Source: Amarolinea sp964580725
GTDB lineage: Bacteria > Chloroflexota > Anaerolineae > SSC4 > Amarolineaceae
Length of the DNA: 64,000 nt
Assembly (NCBI GenBank): GCA_964580725.1
Contig: CAZOLV010000012.1
Coordinates: forward strand, 12,644-76,643
Direction: 5' to 3'
Shown: piece by piece, positions 15,526 through 25,088 of the stretch
How the letters are laid out: each line of letters starts with the position of its first letter
Position numbering within the stretch: the stretch's first letter is position 1
Made by a program: the position numbers and the translations under genes
The notes under the pieces: model-generated
What the model saw: the letters and a program-made list of their open reading frames with translations, nothing else
What the model was told of the DNA's origin: nothing
Databases searched by the model: none

Positions 15526-17919
15526 ATGCCCACCTCTTACCTTCGTTTCGACCTTCTGCTTGACCGCAACGACGCGGGCTACCGGGCGCGCGTGCTCGAT
15601 TCGCCGGTTGGACAGGCCAGCGCAGCCCTCGAACTGCCGCCTGACTTTGCCCCCACCGCCGCCGGACAGACGCAGACCGTACTGCAGGCGACCGGCCGAT
15701 CCCTCTTTGCCGTCCTTTTCAGAGCAGAGGTCGAAAACTGCTACCGACGCAGCCTCGACAGCGCCCGCCGCCAGGATGCCGGACTGCGCATCCGTCTGCG
15801 CCTGGCCGACGCACCCGCACTCGACGGCTGGCCCTGGGAAACCCTGTTCGATCCGCAGCAGCAACGCTTCCTCGGCCTGGCCAGCGACACGTCACTCGTC
15901 CGCTTCCTCGACCTTCCCGTGCCGGAGAGCCGCCCCGCCGTCAAGCCGCCGCTGCGTATGCTCGTCGTCATCGCCAACCCCACCGATACCCCACCGCTCG
16001 ATGTGGAGCAGGAGTGGGCGCGCCTGGCCGCCGCCGTCGAACCGCTGGAGATGCGCGGCCTGCTGCAACTCGAACGGCTCGATCAGGCTAGCCTGAGCGG
16101 CCTGCAGCGCCGCTGGCGCCAGCAGGAAACACACCTGCTACATTTCATCGGGCACGGCCTGTTCGATCCATCCGCCCAACAGGGCTTTCTGCTCTTCGAA
16201 GACGACATGCGCCGCAGCCGGCCGGTCAATGGGCAGCAGCTTGGAGCACTGTTGGGCGGACGTCCGCCGGCGCTCGTCTTCCTCAATGCCTGCGAAGGCG
16301 CACGCAGCGCGTCGGGCGGCGCCTTCCGCGGCGTGGCGCAAGGGCTGGTACAGCAGGGCATCCCCGCCGTCATCGCCATGCAGGCCGCCATCAGCGACAG
16401 CGCGGCCCTGGCCCTCAGTCAAGAGTTTTACGGCGCCATCGCCGACGGCTATGCCGTGGACGCCGCCCTGGCCGAGGCGCGCAAGGCCGTCTTTGCCGCC
16501 CAGGACGTCGGCGGACTGGCCGAATGGGCGCTGCCCGTCCTCTTCATGCGCACGCCCGATGGCCGCCTGTTCGACCTGCAACCGCTGAGCGACGCCGAAC
16601 GTCAGCACAACCAGATCGGCGCGCTCCTGCGCCAGGCGCAGGGCGCACAGGCCGGCGAAGATTGGGCCGCCGCCGCCCGCCGCCTGCAGCAGGTCTTGCA
16701 GCTCGACCCCGATCATGTCGAAGCGGCGGCGCGCCTGCGCGCCGTGCAAAGACAGCAGGAACTGACCGAACTGTTCAGCATTGGCCAGAATCACTACAAC
16801 GCCGGCCGCTGGCGCGAAGCGTTGGATCAGTTCTTGCGGGTGCAAGACCTGGGCGGCAACTACAAAGGGGTCTTTGGCCTCATCGCCACCGTCAAGATGA
16901 AGATTGCCCAGACCGACCCCGGCCTGGCCGCCGGCCGCGCTGTGGGCGTTCCTGCTGCCGCCCGCGCCGCCGATCAACTCTACGGGCCGATCATCAAGGC
17001 GCTACTGGCCGGCCGGCTGACCCCCGTGCTTGGCCCTGGCGTCAACCTCTGCGGCCGGCCGCCTGGCGTCGCCTGGCAAACGGGCCAGTATCTGCCCGGC
17101 GCCGATGAACTGGCCGTCTACCTGGCCGACGCCTTCAGCTATCCCCTGGCCGACCGGGAGAACCTGGCCAAAGTGTCGCAGTACATCAGTGTGATGCGTG
17201 ACATCGGCCCGCTCTACGATGAACTGCGCCCCGTTTTCGACGCCGACTACCCACCCACTCCCGTGCATCAACTGCTGGCCGCCCTGCCCGCCGCCCTGCG
17301 CAGCCAGAATTATCCCTATCCCCACCAGTTGGTCATTACCCTCAACTACGACGACCTGCTGGAACGCGCCTTGCAGAGCGCCGGCGAACCGTTCGACGTG
17401 GTGTCATACATGGCCGAGGGCGCCGTACGCGGCGGCTTCGTGCACGATCCGGCCGGCGAAACCGACCGCATCCCCATTGACAGGCCCAACGAGTATCTCG
17501 ACCTGCCCATTGACCAGACCGCCGCCCGGCACATGCTCATTCTCAAGATTCACGGCGCCGTCGAACGGCGCAACCAAGACACCGACAGCTACGTCATCAC
17601 CGAAGATCACTACATCAACTTCGTCCCGCGCATGGATGTCGCCTCGCTGGCGCCCGCGCCCCTGCTTGCCTACCTCAAACGCTGCTATTTCCTCTTCCTC
17701 GGCTATGACCTGAGCGCCTGGAACGTGCGCACCGTGCTGCACCGCGTCTTTTCGCCCAAGCGCGGCTACGCCTGGGTCGTCGAGCCGTCGCCCCGCGCCA
17801 TTCACCAAAAATTCTGGGCGCGGCACAACGTTGACGTACTCGACCTGAGCCTGGAGGAGTTCGTGGCAGGCCTCAGCGAGCGGCTGCAGAAGCTGCCGCT
17901 GGCCGGAGGCCGCCCATGA
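15526..17919 (+). CDS. CHAT protease - TPR - SIR2-like effector fusion
   Basis: 797 residues in three parts. Residues about 1-350 are a CHAT (caspase-like) domain with catalytic His210 in HFIGHGLFD and Cys256 in VFLNACEGAR. Residues about 360-465 are TPR-like helices (AGEDWAAAARRLQQVL, YNAGRWREALDQF). Residues about 485-790 are a SIR2-like Rossmann domain: TPVLGPGVNLCG, TLNYDDLLERAL with Asn607 and Asp609, KIHGAV with His676, and FLFLGYDLSAWNVR. The Asn and His used by NAD-degrading SIR2 effectors are kept. A protease joined to an NADase-like domain suggests an immune or cell-death type effector (inference). Its stop overlaps the next start (ATGA), so the two are coupled. Confidence 0.88.
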   Translation: MPTSYLRFDLLLDRNDAGYRARVLDSPVGQASAALELPPDFAPTAAGQTQTVLQATGRSLFAVLFRAEVENCYRRSLDSARRQDAGLRIRLRLADAPALDGWPWETLFDPQQQRFLGLASDTSLVRFLDLPVPESRPAVKPPLRMLVVIANPTDTPPLDVEQEWARLAAAVEPLEMRGLLQLERLDQASLSGLQRRWRQQETHLLHFIGHGLFDPSAQQGFLLFEDDMRRSRPVNGQQLGALLGGRPPALVFLNACEGARSASGGAFRGVAQGLVQQGIPAVIAMQAAISDSAALALSQEFYGAIADGYAVDAALAEARKAVFAAQDVGGLAEWALPVLFMRTPDGRLFDLQPLSDAERQHNQIGALLRQAQGAQAGEDWAAAARRLQQVLQLDPDHVEAAARLRAVQRQQELTELFSIGQNHYNAGRWREALDQFLRVQDLGGNYKGVFGLIATVKMKIAQTDPGLAAGRAVGVPAAARAADQLYGPIIKALLAGRLTPVLGPGVNLCGRPPGVAWQTGQYLPGADELAVYLADAFSYPLADRENLAKVSQYISVMRDIGPLYDELRPVFDADYPPTPVHQLLAALPAALRSQNYPYPHQLVITLNYDDLLERALQSAGEPFDVVSYMAEGAVRGGFVHDPAGETDRIPIDRPNEYLDLPIDQTAARHMLILKIHGAVERRNQDTDSYVITEDHYINFVPRMDVASLAPAPLLAYLKRCYFLFLGYDLSAWNVRTVLHRVFSPKRGYAWVVEPSPRAIHQKFWARHNVDVLDLSLEEFVAGLSERLQKLPLAGGRP

Positions 17920-20900
17920 GCGAGCAGGCGCTCGCCGCCTCCCCTTACAAGGGCCTGACGCCCTACAGCGAAGACGACGCCAGTTTCTTCTTTGGGCGCC
18001 AGCGCGAGCGCGACATGATCGAGGCCAACCTGATCGCCACGCGCTTGACGCTGCTCTACGGCGCCAGCGGCGTCGGCAAAAGCTCCGTCCTGCGCGCCGG
18101 CGTCGTGCATCATCTGCGGGCCGAGGCGCGCCAGCGCTTGCTCCTGGACGAGCCGCTCGAACACATCGTCGTCGTCGCCAACGCCTGGCGCGACGATCCG
18201 CTGCACAGCCTGCTCGACGCCGTTCACCGCACGCTGTTAGAGGTCGCTGGCGCGCCTGGCGCCGAGACGCTGGCCCTGCTGTCCCCCTCCGCCGCCGCGT
18301 TCACGCCGACATTGCAGGCCTGGACCGGCGCCCTCGACTGCGACCTGCTCGTCATCCTCGACCAGTTCGAGGAATACCTCTTCTACCACCCCAATGAAGA
18401 TGGTCTCGGCACGCTCGCCTTCGAACTGCCGCGCGCCATCAATCACCCTGACCTACGCGTCAATTTCCTCATCGCCATTCGTGAGGATGCCCTGGCCCGG
18501 CTCGACCGCTTCAAGGGACGCATCCCCAGCCTCTTTGCCAACTATCTGCGCATCCAACACCTGGACGTGGCGGCGGCGCGCGCCGCCATCGAACAGCCGC
18601 TGGCCGCCTACAACGATCTGTACGCCCCGCCGCAGCCTGTCGGCATCGAACCGACGCTGGTCGAGGAAGTGCTGGCGCAGGTGCAAACCAATCAGGTCTT
18701 CGTTGGCGAAATGGGGCGCGGCGTCACCGCTGCCAGCGGCCCGCTGCGCGTCGAAACGCCGTATCTTCAGCTCGTCATGAGCCGCCTGTGGGCCGAGGAG
18801 ATACAGGCCGGCCAGACGGTCTTGCGCCTGGCCACCCTGCAACAACTGGGCGGTGCCGAGCGCATCGTCCGCACCCATCTCGACACTGTCCTGGCCACGC
18901 TGACGCCCGCCGAACAGCAGTGCGCCGCCCGCGTCTTTCATCACCTCGTCACCCCGTCCGGCGCCAAGATTGCCCACAGCGTGCCAGATCTGGCCGAATA
19001 CAGCGGCCTGACGCCCGACCAGTTGACGCCCGTGTTAGAAAAACTCTCCAGTTTCACCATGCGCATCCTGCGCCCCGTCGCCCCGCCGCCCGATCAGCCG
19101 GCGGCGGCGGCGCGCTTCGAAATCTTCCACGATGTGCTGTCGGCGCCCATTTTGGACTGGCGCCTGCGCTTCGCACACGCCCAGGAACAGGCCGCCGCCG
19201 AAGCGCGCCTGCTAGCCGAACGGGCCGAGGCTGTCGAGCGCCTGCGCCGCCAAGAAACGGAGGCCGCCGCCCGTCTGGCGCAGGAACGCCGGCGCACGCA
19301 GCGGCTGGCGCTCGGCGCGCTTGGACTGCTGGCTCTGCTTCTGGTGATGGCGGCGCTGGTGGTGGCGTTCGATCAGCAGGTCAACATCGCCAGAAGGGCC
19401 ACTGCACGCGCCAACGCGGCCGCCGCCCGCAATCTGGCAGTGAGCGCCAATCTACAGTTGGCCAGCGACCCGGAGCTGAGCGTGCTGCTGGCCATGCAGG
19501 CGGCGCAGGTCGAGCCGATTGTGCAGGCCGAAGATGCCCTGCGCCAGGCGCTCGTCGCTTCCCCCGTGCGCGCCCTTCTGCGCGATCACGCCGGGCCTGT
19601 TTCAGTCGCCGCCTTCTCACCCGACGGCGCCTGGTTGGCCACCGCCGGCTTCGATGGGCAGATCGCCCTGCGCGAGGCCCGCACCGGCCGTCTGATCGCC
19701 TTGCTGCCCGATCACGCACAGTCTGTCTTCTGCCTGGCCTTCAGCCCGGACAGCCGCCTGCTCGTCAGCGGCGGCCGCGGCGCCATCGCGCGCCTGTGGA
19801 CAGTGCCCGACGGCGCACTGCAGACCGAAATTCCTAACCTGGGCGGTGAGATCTACCGCTGCGTCTTTGGCCCCACTGACGCCGCCGGAGATTTTCAACT
19901 GCTTCTCGCCGGCGGCGGCTTCTCCGCCTTCGTGTGGGATGTGCGCAGCCAGCAGATGGCCCTCTTCCTCGAAGGACACCGCGGCGGCCTCTGGTTCGCC
20001 GATTTTTCGCCCGACGGCCAGCGCATCGTCACCACCAGCGCCGACCGCACGGCGCGCATCTGGGACGCCGTGTCCGGGCGACCGCTCGCCGTGTTGAGCG
20101 GTCACGAGGACGACACGCTCTTTGCGGTCTTCGACGCCAGCGGCCGGTGGGTTGCCACCGCCAGCCGTGATCGCACCGCTCGCCTGTGGGATGCGACCAC
20201 CGGCGAGCAGGTGCGCGTCTTCTTGGGGCACACCGCCGAAGTCAACGGTCTGACGTTCGATGCCGCCGCCCGCCGCTTGTACGGATCGTCGCTGGATGGC
20301 CGCGTGCTGGTTTGGGATGTGGCCAGCGGCGCGATGCAGGCCGAACTGCGCCATGACGCCCGCATCACCGGCCTGATGCTCTCCCCCGACGGGCGCCTGC
20401 TCCTCACCAGCAGCGCCGATCACACCGCCGCCCTCTGGAACACCCACACCTGGCAGCGCCTGCAGACGCTGCGCGGTCACACCGACGTCGTCAGCAGCGG
20501 CCTCTTTCATCCCGGCGGCGCACTGGTCGTCACCACCAGTCTGGATGGTGCAGTGCGTCTCTGGACGGCCAATGCCGGACAGTCGCTGTATGCCCTGCCC
20601 GCGGCGATGACGGCGCAGCCGATCTGGAGCGCCGCGTTCAGCCCGGACGGCGCCCGCATCGTCAGCGCCGGCGATGATGGCAGCGTGATACTGTGGGACG
20701 CACTCTCCGGCCAACAGTTGGCCGCGTCACGTGGCCACACCGGCGCCGTGTACCGGGCGCGCTTCAGCCCCGACGGCCAGCGCCTTGTCAGCGTGGGTGC
20801 TGATGGCGATGTGCGCTGGTGGTCCATCGCCGATGGCGCCGAACTGGCAGTCTGGCGCGGACACACAGGACCGATCAACGATGTGGTTTTCGACGCCGAC

Positions 20901-21803
20901 GGCAAACGTCTGCTGACGGTGAGCAACGACCAAACGGCGCTGGTGTGGGACGCGGCCAGCGGCCAGCCTGTTCTGACGCTGCGCAGCGCCCAGGGCGTCG
21001 CTCCCCCGAACTCGGCGAACGAGGGATCGCCCCCGAACTCGGGGGGCAGGGAGGCAAGCGCCCAGGGCGCGCTCCTGCGCGGCCGCTTCGATCACAAGGG
21101 CGCCCGCATCGTCGTGATCGGCGTGAATGGCAGGGCGACGCTATGGGACGCCAGGACGGGCGCGGCGTTGGTCACACTGAGCCACTGTGCAGACGGCGCG
21201 GAGGCCGGCGCCGCCTGCCCGCTGCTGTTCGATGCCGAATTCAGCCCTGATGATCGGCTGCTGGTCACCGCCGGCGCCGACGGCAGCGCCCGCCTGTGGG
21301 ATGTGGCCAGCGGACAGCCGCTGTTGACCCCCTTGCCGCATGACGCGCCAGTGACGCGCGCCCTGTTCAGCCCCGACGGCGCCAGCCTGCTGACGATCAG
21401 CCAGGACAAAACCGCCGTCTTGTGGGATGTCGCCAGCGGGCAGCGGCTGCTGCGCCTGGCAGACCAACAGGCGCCTCTCTCCGCCGTCGCTCTGAGTCCC
21501 AATGGCCACTTTGTTGCCATTGGCGGCGACACCGGCGATCCTACCGTGCGTTTGTGGGACTTGCGCACCGGCCAGATGCTGCGGACGTATTGGGGCCATG
21601 TGGCGGGGGTGCTCGATCTGGACTTCGACGCCGGCGGACGCTTTGTGGTGAGCGCAGGCAAGGACGGCGCCGTCCAGGTCTACGATTGCGACATTTGCGG
21701 CGACCTGCCGGCGCTGATGGCGCTGGCGCCCGACCATGTCACCCGTGAGCTGACGGCAGAGGAACGGCGCACCTACCTGTACGAACTGCAGGCTGGACGC
21801 TAA
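17916..21803 (+). CDS. nSTAND1 NTPase - transmembrane - WD40 repeat protein
   Basis: 1295 residues. It opens with the nSTAND1 hallmark SPYKGLTPYSEDDASFFFGR, Walker A GASGVGKSS (49-57) and Walker B LLVILDQFEE (144-153). A charged Ala/Arg/Glu helix (about 420-460) leads to a membrane helix (about 463-485) and then roughly 14 WD40 blades (about 555-1270; repeated FSPDGxxL and LWDxxSG). STAND proteins act as sensor switches that oligomerise on ligand binding; WD40 blades would be the sensing part. It is coupled to the CHAT-SIR2 gene by a 4-bp overlap. A palindromic DNA repeat is inserted in frame between two blades near residue 1030. Confidence 0.92.
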   Translation: MSEQALAASPYKGLTPYSEDDASFFFGRQRERDMIEANLIATRLTLLYGASGVGKSSVLRAGVVHHLRAEARQRLLLDEPLEHIVVVANAWRDDPLHSLLDAVHRTLLEVAGAPGAETLALLSPSAAAFTPTLQAWTGALDCDLLVILDQFEEYLFYHPNEDGLGTLAFELPRAINHPDLRVNFLIAIREDALARLDRFKGRIPSLFANYLRIQHLDVAAARAAIEQPLAAYNDLYAPPQPVGIEPTLVEEVLAQVQTNQVFVGEMGRGVTAASGPLRVETPYLQLVMSRLWAEEIQAGQTVLRLATLQQLGGAERIVRTHLDTVLATLTPAEQQCAARVFHHLVTPSGAKIAHSVPDLAEYSGLTPDQLTPVLEKLSSFTMRILRPVAPPPDQPAAAARFEIFHDVLSAPILDWRLRFAHAQEQAAAEARLLAERAEAVERLRRQETEAAARLAQERRRTQRLALGALGLLALLLVMAALVVAFDQQVNIARRATARANAAAARNLAVSANLQLASDPELSVLLAMQAAQVEPIVQAEDALRQALVASPVRALLRDHAGPVSVAAFSPDGAWLATAGFDGQIALREARTGRLIALLPDHAQSVFCLAFSPDSRLLVSGGRGAIARLWTVPDGALQTEIPNLGGEIYRCVFGPTDAAGDFQLLLAGGGFSAFVWDVRSQQMALFLEGHRGGLWFADFSPDGQRIVTTSADRTARIWDAVSGRPLAVLSGHEDDTLFAVFDASGRWVATASRDRTARLWDATTGEQVRVFLGHTAEVNGLTFDAAARRLYGSSLDGRVLVWDVASGAMQAELRHDARITGLMLSPDGRLLLTSSADHTAALWNTHTWQRLQTLRGHTDVVSSGLFHPGGALVVTTSLDGAVRLWTANAGQSLYALPAAMTAQPIWSAAFSPDGARIVSAGDDGSVILWDALSGQQLAASRGHTGAVYRARFSPDGQRLVSVGADGDVRWWSIADGAELAVWRGHTGPINDVVFDADGKRLLTVSNDQTALVWDAASGQPVLTLRSAQGVAPPNSANEGSPPNSGGREASAQGALLRGRFDHKGARIVVIGVNGRATLWDARTGAALVTLSHCADGAEAGAACPLLFDAEFSPDDRLLVTAGADGSARLWDVASGQPLLTPLPHDAPVTRALFSPDGASLLTISQDKTAVLWDVASGQRLLRLADQQAPLSAVALSPNGHFVAIGGDTGDPTVRLWDLRTGQMLRTYWGHVAGVLDLDFDAGGRFVVSAGKDGAVQVYDCDICGDLPALMALAPDHVTRELTAEERRTYLYELQAGR
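21001..21050. repeat. Dispersed palindrome inserted inside the WD40 gene
   Basis: Two units, CCCCCGAACTCGGCGA and CCCCCGAACTCGGGGG, lie within the coding frame and add residues APPNSANEGSPPNSGGR in a loop between WD40 blades. The same family lies between genes elsewhere in the window. Confidence 0.75.
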
Positions 21804-21881
21804 ACCCAGGCCAGGCGGGGCGCTTTGGCTCGACGCCCCGGCGGCGCGGGCGCCAGCAGTGTGCAAGGAGAAACGATCGCA

Positions 21882-24725
21882 ATGACCAGACTGCTGATCT
21901 ATCTGCTGATTGCGCTTGTGTCGAGCGGTGCTTTGCCGGCGGCCAGGCGCCTACCGTTCGACCCGGCAGAGCCGCCGCAGGCGGTCTTCATCCTGCTGCG
22001 CCAACAGGCCGATCTGCGCGCCCCCGCCGCCCTGCCCGACTGGACGGCGCGTGGGCGGGCGGTCTATCAGGCGCTGCGCACAACCGCCGCACGCACGCAG
22101 GCGCCGCTTTTGGCGCAGTTGCAGCGCTTCGAGGCCGCCGGCCAGGTCGCAGCGGTGCAGCCGCTGTGGATCGTCAACGCCATCGCCCTGCGCGCCGGTG
22201 ACGCCGTGTTGCGGACGCTGGCCGCACATCCCGACGTCGCCAGCATCGTCCCCAACCGCAAGCTGACGCCGCCCGCCGTGCAGATCGGCCCTGGCTCGGC
22301 GATGGGGCCGGGGGCGGTCGAATGGGGCGTCAACAAGATTCGCGCCCCGGAGGTTTGGAGCGTCTATGGCGTCACCGGGGCAGGCGCGGTCGTCGCCAAC
22401 GTGGACACCGGCGTTGATTACAGCCATCCGGCGCTCGTCAACCAGTATCGCGGCAATCTGGGCGGCGGTCTGTTCGATCACAACTTCAACTGGTACGATC
22501 CCACCGGCCTGTACCCGGCGCCCGCGGCGGTGGAGGGCAGTCACGGCACCCACGTCATGGGCACCGAGGTCGGTTGGGACGGCGGCGCCAACCAGATTGG
22601 CGTGGCGCCCGGCGCACGTTGGCTGGCCGCCTATGGCTGCTGCCCCGACAATCTGTCGTTGTTACTGGCGCAGCAGTTCATGCTGGCCCCCACCGATCTG
22701 GCGGGCAACGACCCCAACCCGGATCTGCGCCCGCACGTGCTCAATCAGTCGTGGGGCGGGCCGGGCGGCAGCGAAATCTTCCAGCCGGCGCTGGCGGCGC
22801 TGCGGGCCAGCGGCATCTTCTCCAGCATTTCGGCGGGCAACGCGGGCAGCGCCTGCGGCACGCTTGGCTCTCCCGGCGACAATCCGCTGGTTTTCAGCGT
22901 TGGCTCGACCGACAGCAACGACAACATCGCCGGCACATCGTCGCGCGGCCCCAACCCCTTCAGCGGCAAGACCGGCCCGGAGATCAGCGCCCCTGGCGTC
23001 TCGGTGCGTTCCAGCGTGGCGGGCGGCTCCTACCAGAACTACAGCGGCACCTCGATGGCCGCGCCGCACGTCGCCGGCGCGGTCGCGCTGTTGATTGCGC
23101 TGGAACCGAAGCTGGCCGGCCAGGTGGAGCAGATCGAAGAACTGCTGCGCCGCACGGCGACGCCCCGCGCCAGCCTCCAATCGTGCGGCAACGTACCGGG
23201 CAGCGCCGTTCCCAACAACGCCTTCGGCTGGGGCCGTCTCGATGTCAAAGCGGCGGCCGATCTGATCTGGCAGGCGGGCTATCTGGCGGGTCAGGCGACG
23301 AGTCAGGGGACGCCGCTGCCCGGCGCTGTCGTGACTTTCAGCCGCAACGGCGCCAACCTGACGACGACGACCGATGCGTTTGGCGCATTTCGTGTACTGG
23401 CCGGCGCCGGCGCATGGACGGTATCCGCCAGCGCCCCCGATCACAGCGCAACCGTCAGCGTCACGGCAACGATCAGCCACGATCTGACGACGATCCTCGA
23501 CCTGGCGTTGGACCCACTGGCGCCAGCGGTCATCTCTGGCCATGTGCGCGACCGGGTGACGGCAGAGGGCGTGCCGGCCCTGGTGATGCTGGCCGATCAA
23601 GATGCGGCGCCGCCCGCCTTCGCCGACGCATCCGGCTGGTATTCGCTCACCGTTCCCATGCTGCCCGCCGGACTGACCGCCCTTGATCTGCAGATCGAAC
23701 ACCCCGGCTTTACGCCGCTGCGGCAGCGCGTGGAGATCAGCGGCAGCGCCGCGCTCGATTTCGAGCTGGACGCCCGCCCCAACTACACCTGCCTGGACGA
23801 CCGCCAGCCGGGCGGCCCGCTCTTTGCCTGGGTGGACGCCAGCGGCGGCACGGCCTACCGCCTGGGCGATGACGCCAGCACCGCTTTTTTGCCCCTGGCG
23901 CAGCCGTTCACCTACTTTGGCGCACCCTACACCAGCCTGACAGTGAACTCCAACGGCTATCTCTACTTCGGCGGCGCCTGGTGGTCACGTGTGCAGATGA
24001 TGATTCCGTTCGAAGGCCCGCCCAATGCGGCGTTGATGGCGCTCGGCGAGGACCTCAACCCGGCGCAGGGTGCGCAGGGCATGGTCTATGTGCAGTCGTT
24101 GCCGGGGCGTTTCGTGGCGCAGTGGCAGGATGTGCAGCACTGGGCCAGCGGCGATCCAGAGACGTTCCAGATCGTGCTCGATCTGGCGACGGGCGCCATT
24201 CTGTACCAGTATCAGACGCTCAGTTGGCCCGACTATACCACGGTGGGGCTGGAAGACAGCGCCGGCGGCGCCGGTCAGCTCTATTCGTATGCCAATTCGG
24301 CCGATCTACAGCCGGGGCGCGCCGTGCGCTTTACCCCGGCCAGCGGCAACGCCGTCGCCTGGGGTTGCGATCATGCCTTCACGCTGACCGCCGCCCCGCA
24401 CGCGCAGGCCAATCTGGCGACGTTCGATCTGCACTGGAACGAGGTGGGCTTTGGCGGTGCGCCGTCCGCTGTATTGACGGCCACCGTGCCTGTCAACAGC
24501 ATCTTTGCGGCGGCCTCCGGCGGCGTCACGCCGGTGGATGGCGTTTTAACGTGGAATCTGGGGAATTTGCGTCCGCGGGTCAGCGGCCAGGCCTGGTTCA
24601 GCGTGCGTCCCAACGGCGCCCTGGTCACGACCACGGCCCGCATCGGCGACGCCAGCGGCCAACAGCGCACCGCCACGGCCAGCGCCGCCGCACCCGGCAT
24701 CGTCTGGCTGCCACTGCTGCCCTGA
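21882..24725 (+). CDS. Secreted S8 subtilase with carboxypeptidase-regulatory-like domains
   Basis: 947 residues from ATG 21882, with AAGGAG upstream and a signal peptide (MTRLLIYLLIALVSSGALP). The catalytic triad is Asp in VANVDTGVDYSHP, His in EGSHGTHVMG and Ser in SGTSMAAPHVAG, with oxyanion Asn in SAGNAGSACG. After the protease (to about residue 460) come two carboxypeptidase-regulatory-like beta domains (GYLAGQATSQGTPLPGAVV, VISGHVRDRVTAEGVP) and a beta-rich region with NSNGYLYFGG. It lies 78 bp after the STAND gene on the same strand with no terminator seen, so it probably belongs to that transcript. An exported partner is unusual for such a module. Confidence 0.9.
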   Translation: MTRLLIYLLIALVSSGALPAARRLPFDPAEPPQAVFILLRQQADLRAPAALPDWTARGRAVYQALRTTAARTQAPLLAQLQRFEAAGQVAAVQPLWIVNAIALRAGDAVLRTLAAHPDVASIVPNRKLTPPAVQIGPGSAMGPGAVEWGVNKIRAPEVWSVYGVTGAGAVVANVDTGVDYSHPALVNQYRGNLGGGLFDHNFNWYDPTGLYPAPAAVEGSHGTHVMGTEVGWDGGANQIGVAPGARWLAAYGCCPDNLSLLLAQQFMLAPTDLAGNDPNPDLRPHVLNQSWGGPGGSEIFQPALAALRASGIFSSISAGNAGSACGTLGSPGDNPLVFSVGSTDSNDNIAGTSSRGPNPFSGKTGPEISAPGVSVRSSVAGGSYQNYSGTSMAAPHVAGAVALLIALEPKLAGQVEQIEELLRRTATPRASLQSCGNVPGSAVPNNAFGWGRLDVKAAADLIWQAGYLAGQATSQGTPLPGAVVTFSRNGANLTTTTDAFGAFRVLAGAGAWTVSASAPDHSATVSVTATISHDLTTILDLALDPLAPAVISGHVRDRVTAEGVPALVMLADQDAAPPAFADASGWYSLTVPMLPAGLTALDLQIEHPGFTPLRQRVEISGSAALDFELDARPNYTCLDDRQPGGPLFAWVDASGGTAYRLGDDASTAFLPLAQPFTYFGAPYTSLTVNSNGYLYFGGAWWSRVQMMIPFEGPPNAALMALGEDLNPAQGAQGMVYVQSLPGRFVAQWQDVQHWASGDPETFQIVLDLATGAILYQYQTLSWPDYTTVGLEDSAGGAGQLYSYANSADLQPGRAVRFTPASGNAVAWGCDHAFTLTAAPHAQANLATFDLHWNEVGFGGAPSAVLTATVPVNSIFAAASGGVTPVDGVLTWNLGNLRPRVSGQAWFSVRPNGALVTTTARIGDASGQQRTATASAAAPGIVWLPLLP

Positions 24726-24756
24726 TCGCCTCCCCAAATTCGGCGAGCAGGATGGC

Positions 24757-25085
24757 ACCCCCCGGAATCGGGGGCCAGGGGGCAACACCCTCCGGAATCG
24801 GGGGCCAGGGGGCAACNNNNNNNNNNNNNNNNNNNNNNNNNNNNNNNNNNNNNNNNNNNNNNNNNNNNNNNNNNNNNNNNNNNNNNNNNNNNNNNNNNNN
24901 NNNNNNNNNNNNNNNNAATCGGGGGCCAGGGGGCAACACCCTCCGGAATCGGGGGCCAGGGGGCAACACCCTCCGGAATCGGGGGCCAGGGGGCAACACC
25001 CCCCGGAATCGGGGGCCAGGGGGCAACACCCCCCGGAATCGGGGGCCAGGGGGCAACACCCCCCGGAATCGGGGGCCAGGGGGGG
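24757..25085. repeat. 30-bp tandem repeat array interrupted by an assembly gap
   Basis: Units of about 30 bp (GGAATCGGGGGCCAGGGGGC plus AACACCCYCC) repeat twice before the N run and about six times after it. Each contains the CCCGGAATCGGGGG palindrome. It fills the space between the converging subtilase and histidine kinase genes. True copy number is unknown because the gap lies inside the array. Confidence 0.9.
24817..24916. other. Assembly gap (100 N)
   Basis: Exactly 100 N, a placeholder of unknown true length inside the tandem array. Confidence 0.98.
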
Positions 25086-25088
25086 CGA

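Noticed and set aside
24757..25085. CRISPR array
   Set aside because: The repeats are directly adjacent with no unique spacers and no cas genes are nearby; the same holds for 34709-34785.
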